From Lithospermum erythrorhizon (Eukaryota > Streptophyta > Magnoliopsida > Boraginales > Boraginaceae), in NCBI GenBank assembly GCA_019722365.1, contig JADFUC010001199.1, forward strand, positions 25,715 through 89,714: a stretch of 64,000 nucleotides of DNA, read 5' to 3'. Shown here piece by piece: positions 49,510-60,281 of the stretch. Below the pieces are notes generated by a model, which was not told where the DNA came from, did not search any database, and saw only the letters and a program-made list of their open reading frames with translations. A program made the position numbers and the translations under genes. Each line of letters opens with the position of its first letter. Positions within the stretch are counted from its first letter, which is position 1.

Positions 49510-51876
49510 TGTAACGACCCGCCCAGGTGGGCCCCCACGGTTGGGACCGTCATCAACTGAATAGTCAGAGTCACCAACGATGGATCACAATAGAAAAATG
49601 ACTTCATTTAACATGATAAATAAAACAATACAACTCGTCCATCGGGTGAACTATGCTTCTGACAAGCGGCGACAATATAAATAGCATCCAAACACGGGTT
49701 TACAACATATAATTATTATATACAACAAAAATCCAAAGAAAATAAAGAAATATGGTATTGAGGTCTTCAAGTCACCATCGCCATCTTCATGGGTGCGTGC
49801 TACTCGGCCAAAGCATCTCGGTCATCCCTTGACAACCTAGGCATAGGCAGCCCGCCCATCGAGAATGAGAGTCGACTAGTGAGTGAATACAAATAACACA
49901 GAAGTAATCCACCACACATATACACAAGGATAACTCAAGCCCATTACCTATCTAACAACTATACACCACAAGTGTTATATTTTGTATGCTACTCTCAACT
50001 TTGATAAATTTTTTCTTAATAGAACCAACTAACTTTTGTCTAAACCCACTCGTCGACCACTTACTCGCGGTACAACTTAATCACCGGAAATATCTAATAT
50101 ACAACTCTAACACACAAAGCTGTACACAACTCAATGTTCATAGCTTTAGGGATACCCACCATACATACACTCTCACACCAAAACCTACAACTCAATTAAC
50201 TATACATTCACCTTAAGTGTTACTTTCCGAATCATAGTCACGCACCTATTTGTTTATAAAATGTATAATAGGAATCTTCACATTGTTTCATTATCTTAAT
50301 ACAACTAAGCAACATATGTCTTAAATCAAGATAACCTAAATATCGAATTATACAAATTCCTCATTTATTTATATTGAACTTATTCACCCTAATAGTATCA
50401 ACGTCGTGATTAGATCATAACTTATATACTAACACATTTGAATCTAATTTTCCACCATATATAAAATATCATCAACATCATCTATAGATTAGCATAACTT
50501 CGGTTTATAATGTTCTTGTACCTATTGTTCTCATTCAAATGTTATCTCAACCATCAATCAATAACTTTTAGCATGAAGAATGTACAACGATGAATACTAA
50601 CTAGGATGCAAAGAAATCGATAATATGATCCCTAATCAATCCAATCTTAATTCGACATCAATTCATCAAAGCAACCTCTAGCGTAATGAAAGCATTATCA
50701 ATAAACAGTAAATGAGTCATAAAATATATAAATGAGTCGAAAACATATCACAACACCAAAAAGTCTAAACAACATATAATACAACCAAATAGACTCAACC
50801 GCAGCGGCCCGACAACATGACTACCCAACTATACAACCCGGCCCGCTCCAGTCGACTCGACAACTCCTTGTGACTCCATCAAGCGCAATCCAATAGTATC
50901 AACTCAACAACTCAACAATGGTGGTAACTCAACAATAGTATCAACTCAACAGCTTCGACAAAGAGTGTCGGCTTCGACAACCCTACAACTCGATATAGGT
51001 CCGATTCTATTATGCGCGCGCAATCAGCACCTCAACTGCGAGGAGAAACTTATGCCCACGTCGAGCATAAAGCTATCACCCGGGCCGTAACGAGGTGCAG
51101 AAGCAATCACCCGAGTCGTTACTAAGTGCGAGGCAACTCACTGCATCGTACTAGGAGCGAAGCAAGATACGGACAAATCAACTTCAAGCAGGCAGCTTGC
51201 TCAGCTCAACCGACAACATCAACTCATATACAACTCTTCCTAATACATTTCAGCGCCACCACAAAACATCTATACGACTCATGAGACCGACACAAACCAA
51301 CACAGGGAAATAACAACTTTCATCAAAACACAAAAATCATACATTACAGGGAGGCAAATCTGACCCCCGAGCCAAAGCGCTGAATCAACTATATATAACC
51401 AACACATCTCGCATCATCTCGTATAGTGGAATACTTTGTTGAACATATCCTCAAGATAACCAACAAGTACAACAACATATACATATACATGCGATAAGTA
51501 AAACTCGAAGTAAGATTAGTCTTCGCGCAGCTAGCTAAATAAAACTCCACTTAATCCTGGCGGCGGACATTTACCCTTGATCAAGCGCCTAAAAACATTC
51601 AAAATTATAATTAATACTTATAACACAACTAATAATATAATATTCTACCTACATATATAATCTCATATACGATACCCCCAAATAACCCAACAAAAGTTCC
51701 CCAGACAGCACTTATTCCAACTTAGGATTCATGACCTTTCTATTAATGATCGAGTTCAATTACTAGTTTCAAGGTCTAACGTTCCGATATTAACAACTAA
51801 TCTCATCACATTTCTAATCATCTTTAATCTCAAATGTGCACTATCCAACTTACAAAACTCGTAATATCCGAACATT
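49510..51876 (-). mobile_element. Left arm: inverted partial LTR
   Basis: Reverse complement of 59280 down to about 56870 of the 3' LTR: it starts with the U5 end and stops about 765 bases short of the U3 start, at 'ccgaacattct' (51866-51876). It includes the GC-richer stretch 51040-51170 and an inverted copy of the 'ttgagttg' minisatellite (50900-50990). Confidence 0.8.
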
Positions 51877-51884
51877 CTATTACC

Positions 51885-53233
51885 GTGTTGTCGGGGTCGT
51901 TGTGTTGAGTCTATTTGGTTGTATTATATGTTGTTTAGACTTTTTGGTGTTGTGATATGTTTTATGATTCATTTATATGTTTTATGACTCATTTACTGTT
52001 TATGGATATTGCATTGATTACGTTAGAGGTTGCTTTGATGAATTGATGTCGAATTAAGATTGGGGTTGATTATGGATCATATTATCAATTCCTTGTGGAT
52101 CTAGGTTGGTATTCATCGTTGTACATTCTTCAAGGTTAAAAGTTGAGTTGATTGATGGTTGAGATAACATTTGAATGAGAACAGTAGGTACAAGAACATT
52201 ATAAACCGAAGTTTATGCTCATCTATAGATGATGTTGATGATATTTTATATATGGTGGAAAAATTAGATTCAGGTGTGTTAGTATATAAGTTATGATCTA
52301 ATCACGACGTTGATACCATTAAGGTGAATATGTTCTCTATACTAAATAAGGAATTTGGGGAGGCCAATTACGATGCTTAGGATTATCTTGATTTAAGACA
52401 TATATTTAGCAGATTTGTATTAGATAATGTGAAACAATGTGGAGATTCTATTATAAATATTTCGATAACAAATAGATTGACAATGACTATGATTTGGAGT
52501 AACTGCTTTTAAGGTGAAGCTACTTGAGATAGTTAATTGAGTTGTGCATTTTGGTGTGAGATTGTGGTGGGTATCCTAAGTTATGAACATTGAGTTGTGT
52601 CTTTGAGAGTTTTGTGGAGTTGTATATTAGATATTTCAGGTGATTAGAAAGTTGTCTTTGCGAGTAAGTGGTTGGCCGTGAGGTGGGACCTTTATCCCGG
52701 TAGTTGGAAAGCCATTAAGAAAAAATTGCTCCGGGTTGAGAGTAGCATAAATATATAATACTTGTGGTGTATAGTTAGATAGGTAATGAACTTGAGTTAT
52801 CCTTGTGTGTATGTGTGGTGGATTCTGTGATATTTGTATTCCTTCCGAACCGTAGGCTGACTCCACATTCGATGGGCGGGCGTCTTTATGCCTGGGTTGT
52901 TGGGATGGCCGAGTCTTTGGCCGAGTAGTTCACGCACCCATGAAGATGGCGATGGTGACTTGAGACCTCAGCAGTCATACTTTTATTTTCTTTGGATTTT
53001 TTGTTGTATATATATAATTATATGTTGTAAACCCGTGTTTGATGTTGTATTTATATTGTTGCTTTTCAGTTGTTGTAGTGTTGGCTAGTTCACCCGATGG
53101 ACAAGTTGTATAGTTTTATTTATCATGTTAAATGAAGTCATTTTTCTATTGTTATCCATCGTTGGTGACTCTGATTATTCAGGTTGATGACGGTCCCAAC
53201 CTCAGGGGGGCCCACCTGGGGCGGGTCGTTCTG
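51885..53233 (+). mobile_element. Forward partial 5' LTR
   Basis: Matches the last ~1.35 kb of the 3' LTR (57935-59280); identical runs approach 100 bases (for example across 52130-52230). It ends 'gggtcgttctga', slightly corrupted relative to GTTACA, and is followed by the primer binding site. Confidence 0.8.
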
Positions 53234-53236
53234 ATA

Positions 53237-53247
53237 TGGTATCGAGC
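53237..53247 (+). promoter_or_regulatory. Primer binding site (initiator tRNA-Met type)
   Basis: TGGTATCGAGC, one base short of the TGGTATCAGAGC complementary to the 3' end of plant initiator tRNA-Met, a few bases after the LTR end. The same one-base-short form occurs in the copia-like element at 46508-46518. Confidence 0.75.
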
Positions 53248-53249
53248 TT

Positions 53250-56104
53250 AGGTTTATGTTTTCTTGGTGTCTTGTGTGGTTATGTGCCTAGGTTTCACGG
53301 TGTGAGTGTGTTGTGTGAGTCCTTCTCTGGTTTTGAGTCCATTTCTTTTTCCGAATCCGTTGGTGATGAGGGCATGCTAGAAGATTTAAATCGACTTCGC
53401 GTCACAGCGAAGGGTCTTACGAGACTACTTTGCATTTTGTGTTCTTGTGGTGTTACTTGATTGGGATGTATTATACTATGTGATGTGAGAACTAATTATG
53501 TTAATATGACGTACGTTGAGTTGTATGTATATGTTGAGATGGGTAACTGGGTATAATATGGAAGTCAGCGATGAGTTTGCTATATATATATGATGGGGTA
53601 TATTTGGAAACAAGACATGTTATGGTTTAGAATATGATATATGATATCAGAAATACGATGAGATATTGGGGTGGAGTATATATTTTGGGAGAGTGTCTTA
53701 ATAGTTGATGTGGTGGTAGAGTGATAATGAGACTTTATGGCAGGAGGTAATTAAGGATAAGTTGTGATAATTAATACGATATACTTGAGGTGGAATTGTA
53801 AAGAATAGCCAATAGGTTTATAAGTAAAGTCTTGGTTAAAAGAGATGGCCCATAATGAAAATGTGAAATGTGGGTTGATTAGGAATGGTGAGTAAAGTCG
53901 GGGATGGATACAATCGAAGTGAATAAGAAAAGAGTTTTGAGTTCATCTGTTAATAATGGTTAAATAAGAGTTGGTGGTTGAGTGGAGTTTATCTTTGTGA
54001 TAGGTAAATGATTATTCTTGAGGATGTAAACTCTGAGTTGAAACCTTTGGAGATGAGATGTGGATGAATATGTTCGAGAATTTACGGGAGAGACAGATTT
54101 ATGTCAGAAAGTTATTGAAAGGGATTCCCTGGTGTTGAATTTGAAGTTGTTGATAAGTTGGTGCGATTGTGTGAACTTCAGGGTATTAAAAGGTTTAGTT
54201 GAGGAGGATTTAGATGACATGTATTTGAGGGATTGGCATTTGATCGTGGTGTAAGATGTTGATCTTTAAAATAATTAGAATTTATGCAGTACTTAGGTAG
54301 TGAGGACAAATAATACTTGCATTGTATGCAAATTGGGTATGGATGCGAGAGGATAGGAAAGGAGTAAGTTAGTGTTGTAATAAGATGAAAATGGAAGTAG
54401 TTTAATTTCGGTGAATGATAAAGAGGTTGAGATTGGGTTGAAGTGGAAATTTCTTTGAAAAGGTGTAAAGTTGATCGGGCGATTCCGGAATGAAATCGTA
54501 AGTCATGAGAGGGATTGAAATATGTTGTATATCTAAAATATTTTGGAGGAAAAGTGTTAGTGAGAATTGTCGCAGTAGGACCTTATTTTAGAATGCAGGA
54601 GTTGGGTGAACCTATAGGTGTCGAATCTGGTAAAACGGTGTGAGTGGGGATTTGGAACTTTGGAAATGCGTGTGTGTTCAACAAGTTGTAAGATAAATGG
54701 AATAAGAGTTCGGAGGTGAGTGGTTTGTCGGATATAGATGAAGATATCAACCAGGGTGATGAGAAGAGCAATGTGGTTACAGGTAGTGTGGTATTGTTGG
54801 GTTAGGAAAAATTGTAAGTATCGGAGATGATAATTATGCGGCGGCGCTTTGAGGTCTTGTGGTTTAAAGAAGTTGGAATACGTGCTTGTTTTAAAGAAGT
54901 TGGATAATTTTTTCAGTAAAGTTAACAACATATACCGGTAAAGTAGCACTAACTAGGCGAATCTCGTTACTGGAAAGTATGATTGACGAAGCATCAAGTC
55001 CTAGGTGAAAGTGAGTGTTAAAGGTACTCGGGGTAGTAATGGTTGATTTTGGTGGTATGAGCCAATGGTTAATTGTGGGAATTTGAGTTAGTGAAGTACT
55101 AATAAGTGAATTAAGACTTGACAAGATCGAAAGGGTATTAATGTGCATGGTGGAATATTTAGGTGATGAATTGGTAATGTATCTAGTAGTACGGGAAGAG
55201 AATACATGTTGCTGACTAATGAGCTCGTAGTGGATAAATGGACTTATTATAGTGGAGAATTAAAGCAGGGGACTTATGGAGTCATAAACCTTGGGAGCTT
55301 AGGAATTGATAATGCGTGGTGGTTGAAGGAGTTGAATAGAAGTTTATTAAGGTAACGATTGGGGTATTATGAGAGGACTGGCGAATAGGCCAATAGGATT
55401 AAATTAGGGTGTGAAGTGTTACGGAAATTTGCGTGGTGAGTAAACCATAAGACTTCGTGAGGTATAAAGGTTATAAAGACATAAATCAACAAGTTAATGT
55501 CAGTTGTGGGTTAAGGTGAAATTGTTAACAAACGGGTGATAAGAGGATTAGGTGGTGAGTTACACATTAATTGTATCTCTTTGAGACCTTTGGTAATTAC
55601 TACATTCATATGTCGAGACAATTTGTAATGCATAAGTTGGTGAGTTGGGTTGATGAAATTAAACTTTTCATGAATGAACAATCGTTGAAAATTGAGTATT
55701 ATGATGGCCAACGACTATGAGTGGGCCGATATCGATGCTCGGTGATATGAATTTTTAATTTTGGTAGTATGGAGGCAACCGAGGGTGTTCATAACACTAA
55801 GATTGAAAATTATAATAACAAGCAAAACAGTATATATTACGGAGAAGATAAGATGATAAGCTTGAACAGAAAAATTTGTCGGTTGAATGTTGTGTTATGG
55901 TGTAAGAGGGTCACTGCCTTAAGTTTATTGACATAAGATATTATGGGAGCTACGAAGACAGATACTATACTGGGGGAATTTGAGTAGGTGACAAGGTGTC
56001 ATGATATTGGTTCATAAGGGGCGTGTCGAGAAGGTGCGTTGAGATTATACGGGTTGGGTTAGAGTAAATTTCGAGGGGCCGAAATTTTTATAAGGTGGGT
56101 AAGC
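53250..56104 (+). mobile_element. Internal region of the LARD-like element
   Basis: 2.85 kb, too short for gag-pol, with no zinc knuckle, protease, RT or integrase motif on either strand. The longest open frames (53236-53460 plus strand, 54557-54949 minus strand) show no homology I recognise. Such elements depend on proteins of another element. It ends with a purine-rich tract, 'aaggtgggtaag' (56091-56103), just before the 3' LTR. Confidence 0.65.
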
Positions 56105-59100
56105 TGTAATAACAGTTCCGTACTAATATTATGAAATAGTATACTAGTTTAACCGATTGGAATATTTTGAGGAGAAATCGAGAAAAATCAGTCGAATAAT
56201 TAAATCTGACGAATCGGTCGGTCGGTAGTATATTTCGGTTTTGAGCATTTTAAAGTTTTAATTGAATGGAATGATATTATTTGGGGTTAGAAGTTAAATT
56301 TATGTTGGAGTTGTGTTGTTAAACCGAGACGAGAAACTAAACCGAAAACCGAACGACAAAGCGAGCAAGTCTTGAGATATTTTGTTGTGCGGACCCCACG
56401 AGACCTTTTTATACTTATCCTTAAGCTTAGTCATCATCCAAATCATCTTCTTTCTTCCTCCATCTTAATGGCGAAATTCCCTTAAGCTTCACCTCAAAAT
56501 TTTTTCAATTTTCTTCCTCATTTAGAAACTTTGGTCACAATTTCTTTGGAGAGATTCCACGAGACATTCTGCGCTTTGAGGTAAGAAAGTTCAAATCTTT
56601 AGGTATTTCTTGAGTTAGAGGATGTTGACTTTGGTGAGTTGACTTTGAGCTTTGATGTTTATTATGTTATAGAATTGTCATTTAAGCTGAGATTATCGTA
56701 TAAGAGTTGATAATTATCGATTTGTCGGGTTGAAAAATGTTGAGGATTATAGTTGACTTTTGTTGACTTTTGTAGACTTTTTCTAAATGATGTTTAAATG
56801 ATAGAAGTGTACTCTTGGACGATTTAGGTTTTGTTTGAGGTGTAAGTTGTGATTTTGAGTGATTAGAGAATGTTCGGATAACTGCGAGTTTTTGTAAGTT
56901 GGATAGTGCATTGATTTGAGATTAAAGATGATTAGAAATGTGATGATTGGTTGTTAATATGGGGAGCGTTAGGACCCAGCTGAAACTAGTATTGGAACTC
57001 GATCATTAATAGGAAGGTTGCGAACTTAAGTTGGAATAAAAGATTTAATGGGGAACCTTTGTTGGGTTGACCCCCAGGGGTATCGGTATGAGATTATATA
57101 TGTAGGTAGAATATTATATTATTAGTTGTCATTATAAGTATTAATTATAATTTTAGATGTTTTAGGCGTTGATCATAAGGTAAGGTCATTTGTTGTGATT
57201 CTTACGTGGAGTTTTTGTTAGCTAGCCAAGGTAGTACTAATCTCACCCAGGGGTTACTATGTGTATAAGTATATGTTATTGCTTGTTAATGTCTTGAGGA
57301 TATGTTCCTTGTTATTCCACTATAGAGATAATGCGTAGATATTGTTGGTTATATATAGTTGATTGTGTGCTTTGGCTTGGGGTTAATATTTGCCTCACAT
57401 GTAATGTATGATTTTGGTGTTTTTTGGATGAAAGTTGTTATTTCTTGTGTTGGACTGTGTGGTGGTCTCGTGAGTGTATAGATGTTTTTGTGGTGGTGCT
57501 TAGTCGTATTAGGAAGAGTTGTATATGAGTTGATGTTGTCGGTTGAGTTGATGTTGCTGTTGAGTTGATTTGTCGGTATCTTGCTTCGTTCCACAAATGC
57601 GATTTGGTGAGTTGCCTCGTGCCCAGTAGCAGTCGGTGATTGCCGTACCTCGTTACGATTCGGTGATAGCTTGTAATAGAGCGGGCATAAGTTTCTCTCC
57701 CTACTTGAGTTGAGGTTGATTATATGCGCATTAGTTGTAGAAATCCGGACTTATATTGAGTTGTAGGATTGTTGAGTTGTTGAGTTGACACTCTTGTTGA
57801 GTTGTTGAGTTGATACTCTTGTTGAGTTGACACTCTTGTTGAGTTGTTGAGTTGATACTATTGATTGCGTTGATAAGATGGATTTGAGTTGTTGAGTCGA
57901 TTGAAGTCTAGGTTGTTGTATAGTTGGGTAGTCATGTTGTCGAGTCGTTGTGTTGAGTCTATTTGGTTGTATTATATGTTGTTGGACTTTTTGGTGTTGT
58001 GATATGTTTAGTTCATTTATATGTTTATGACTTCGTTTCTTTGTTTATGAATGTGCATTGATTCGTTAGGGGTTGCTTGATGAATTGATGTCGAATTAAG
58101 ATTTGGGGTTGATTATGGTTCATATTATCAGATTTCCTTGTGGATCCTAGGTTGGTATTCATCGTTGTACATTCTTCAAGGTTAAAAGTTGAGTTGATTG
58201 ATGGTTGAGATAACATTTGAATGAGAACAGTAGGTACAAGAACATTATAAACCGAAGTTATGCTAATCTATAGATGATGTTGATGATATTTTATATATGG
58301 TGGAAAAATTAGATTCAAAATGTGTTGGTATATAAGTTATAGTCCAATCACGGCGTTGATGCATTAAGGTGAATAAGTTCAATATACTAAATAGAGAATT
58401 TGGGGAGATAATTCGGTACTTAGGTTATCTTGATTTAAGAAATATGTTGCTTAATTGTATTAAGACAATGAAACAATGTGGAATTCCTAATATAAATATT
58501 TAGAGTAACAAATAGGTGTGTGACTATAGTTTGGAGTAACACTTTAAGGTGAAGCTAGATAGTTAATTAGGTTGTGTAGGTTTTGGTGTGAGATTGTATA
58601 TGGTGGGTATCCACAAGTTGTGAACATTGTGAGTTGTGTCTTTGAGTTTTGTGTGGGTAGAGTTGTATATTAGATATTTCCGATTGATTAAGTTTATGCT
58701 AGCGAGTAAGTGGTTGACGTGATGTGGGTTTATCGGTGTTAGTTGAAAGGCCATTAGAGAAAAATTTGCTCGGGTTGGTAGCATACAAAATATAACACTT
58801 GTGGTGTATAGTTGTCAGATAGGTAATGAACGAGTCCTTGTGTGTATGTGTGGTGAATTACTTACATGATATTTGTATTCACTGAGAACACGTAGGCGAC
58901 TCCACATTCGATGGGCGGGCGTCTTATGCCTAGGTTGTTGCGGGATGACCGAGATCTTTGGCCGGTGATTCTGGCGCCCGTGAAGATAGCGATGGTGACT
59001 TGAAGACCTCAAACGAGTCATACTTTTTAATTTTCTTTGGATTTTGTTGTATATAATAATTATATGTTGTAAAACCCGTGTTTGATGTTGTATTTATATT

Positions 59101-59280
59101 GTTGCTTTTCAGGTTGTTGTAGTGTTAGCTATTAGTTCACCGATGGACAAGTTGTATAGTTTTATTTATCATGTTAAATGAAGTCATTTTCTATTGTTAT
59201 CCGTCGTTGGTGACTACGATTATTCGAGGTTGATGGCGGTCCCTGACACCAGGGGGCCACGCCTAGGCGAGGTCGTTACA
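56105..59280 (+). mobile_element. Complete 3' LTR of the LARD-like element (3176 bp)
   Basis: Starts TGTAATAACAG after the purine tract and ends GGTCGTTACA at the target duplication. It contains a candidate leader (56450-56600, TC-rich then 'gaggtaag'), a 'ttgagttgttgagttga' minisatellite at 57774-57870, and the U5 block shared with the other LTR copies. No coding sequence. Confidence 0.8.
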
Positions 59281-59400
59281 TATAAAATATCATCAACATC
59301 ATGCGACAAATTAGCATAAACTTGGTTTATAATTCCTGTACCTAATGTTCTCATTCCAAAGATATCTCATCCATTAACCACTTGACATATATAGCATGTC
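59281..59400 (-). mobile_element. Older LARD-family LTR, right part
   Basis: Continues the sequence interrupted at 49509 and matches 50457-50560 ('tataaaatatcatcaacatc', 'ttagcataa', 'ggtttataat', 'tgttctcattc'). Similarity fades near 59385-59400. Confidence 0.75.
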
Positions 59401-59765
59401 TACAAAAGAGACGATACTTGTGAGGCTAAAGCGAGAGTAAATACCGTATCCTGAATACAAAATAGTTGCCGACAAGGCTAAAGTCTGAAAATGAAATTAC
59501 GAACCCATCAAAGCCTTTGGCGCTTGGCTTACAACAGAGATCGCGAATAGATATAAGTCAAATATGACTAAACTACATATATATACAGGACTACTTAATA
59601 AAGTCGTACAACATAATTCACAGTTGTCACCGAGACATAACACATGAAGATATAATAATAGAGGGTTCGGTAAGCACACAATTCTAGAAAGGAAATCAAG
59701 AGACTCAACAACATCTATCACTCATCAACTAGATACCATCAGTTCTAATCCACGAAGCACATAAC
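59401..59765 (-). mobile_element. Fragment of the LTR family seen at window start
   Basis: 59540-59720 resembles bases 50-230 of the window (two blocks, 'gtcgtacaacataattc' and 'gacataacacatgaa', in the same order). No termini found; it lies between the LARD LTR and the next chromovirus LTR. Confidence 0.55.
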
Positions 59766-59769
59766 TACA

Positions 59770-60231
59770 GTAAATACGCCCTCGAGGTTGGGTCGTCATC
59801 AACTGTATATCGAATCGCAATCGATGGTTGACACGAAACACTGTTTAAAACGGTAGAACGGCAGTTTGATAAAAAAATAACATGGTTCGGCGAAAACATT
59901 GACATACAAAATTTAGCCATCGTGGCATTTCACATGGAAACCCAAAACATAAGATACCCACTTGGCAACCAAGTCACAAAATGTACCACAAATATCTTAC
60001 AATCTCAACATCTCGAAAACCAAAAGTAAAAGCGCTTACATCGGAAGAATGAAAAAAGAGGCGCGAGAATCTAACCACCCGTCTCACCTAAATAAAGTCA
60101 CCGAACTTTCGCGAGCTCAAGCTGCTTCCAAAATGGCTGTCGATGCAGGAGGTGAAGAGGTAAGCTCGGCAGCTTGAGTAAACGGATCACCCGGATAACT
60201 TACCCCATCGAATGAAGTATCACAGTAAGGA

Positions 60232-60281
<50 letters not shown>

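Larger units (their letters stand above)
49510..59280 (+). mobile_element. LARD-like LTR retrotransposon with U5 ends on both sides and an internal inverted LTR
   Basis: Bounded by TGTAACGACC on the left and GGTCGTTACA on the right, flanked by TATAA on both sides (49505-49509, 59281-59285). In order: inverted partial LTR (49510-51876), forward partial 5' LTR (51885-53233), primer binding site (53237-53247), internal region (53250-56104), full 3' LTR (56105-59280). The empty site is confirmed by the related sequence at 50450-50475, where 'tatataaaatatcatcaac' is uninterrupted. The two outer ends are the same LTR end, which is not the normal U3...U5 layout. No gag or pol is recognisable, so it is non-autonomous. 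Confidence 0.8.

Noticed and set aside
53236..53460. 74-codon open frame after the primer binding site as a possible gag
   Set aside because: No gag or zinc-knuckle features; it starts within the primer binding region and is too short.
54557..54949. 130-codon open frame on the minus strand inside the LARD element
   Set aside because: Antisense to the element, low-complexity codon content, no recognised domain.
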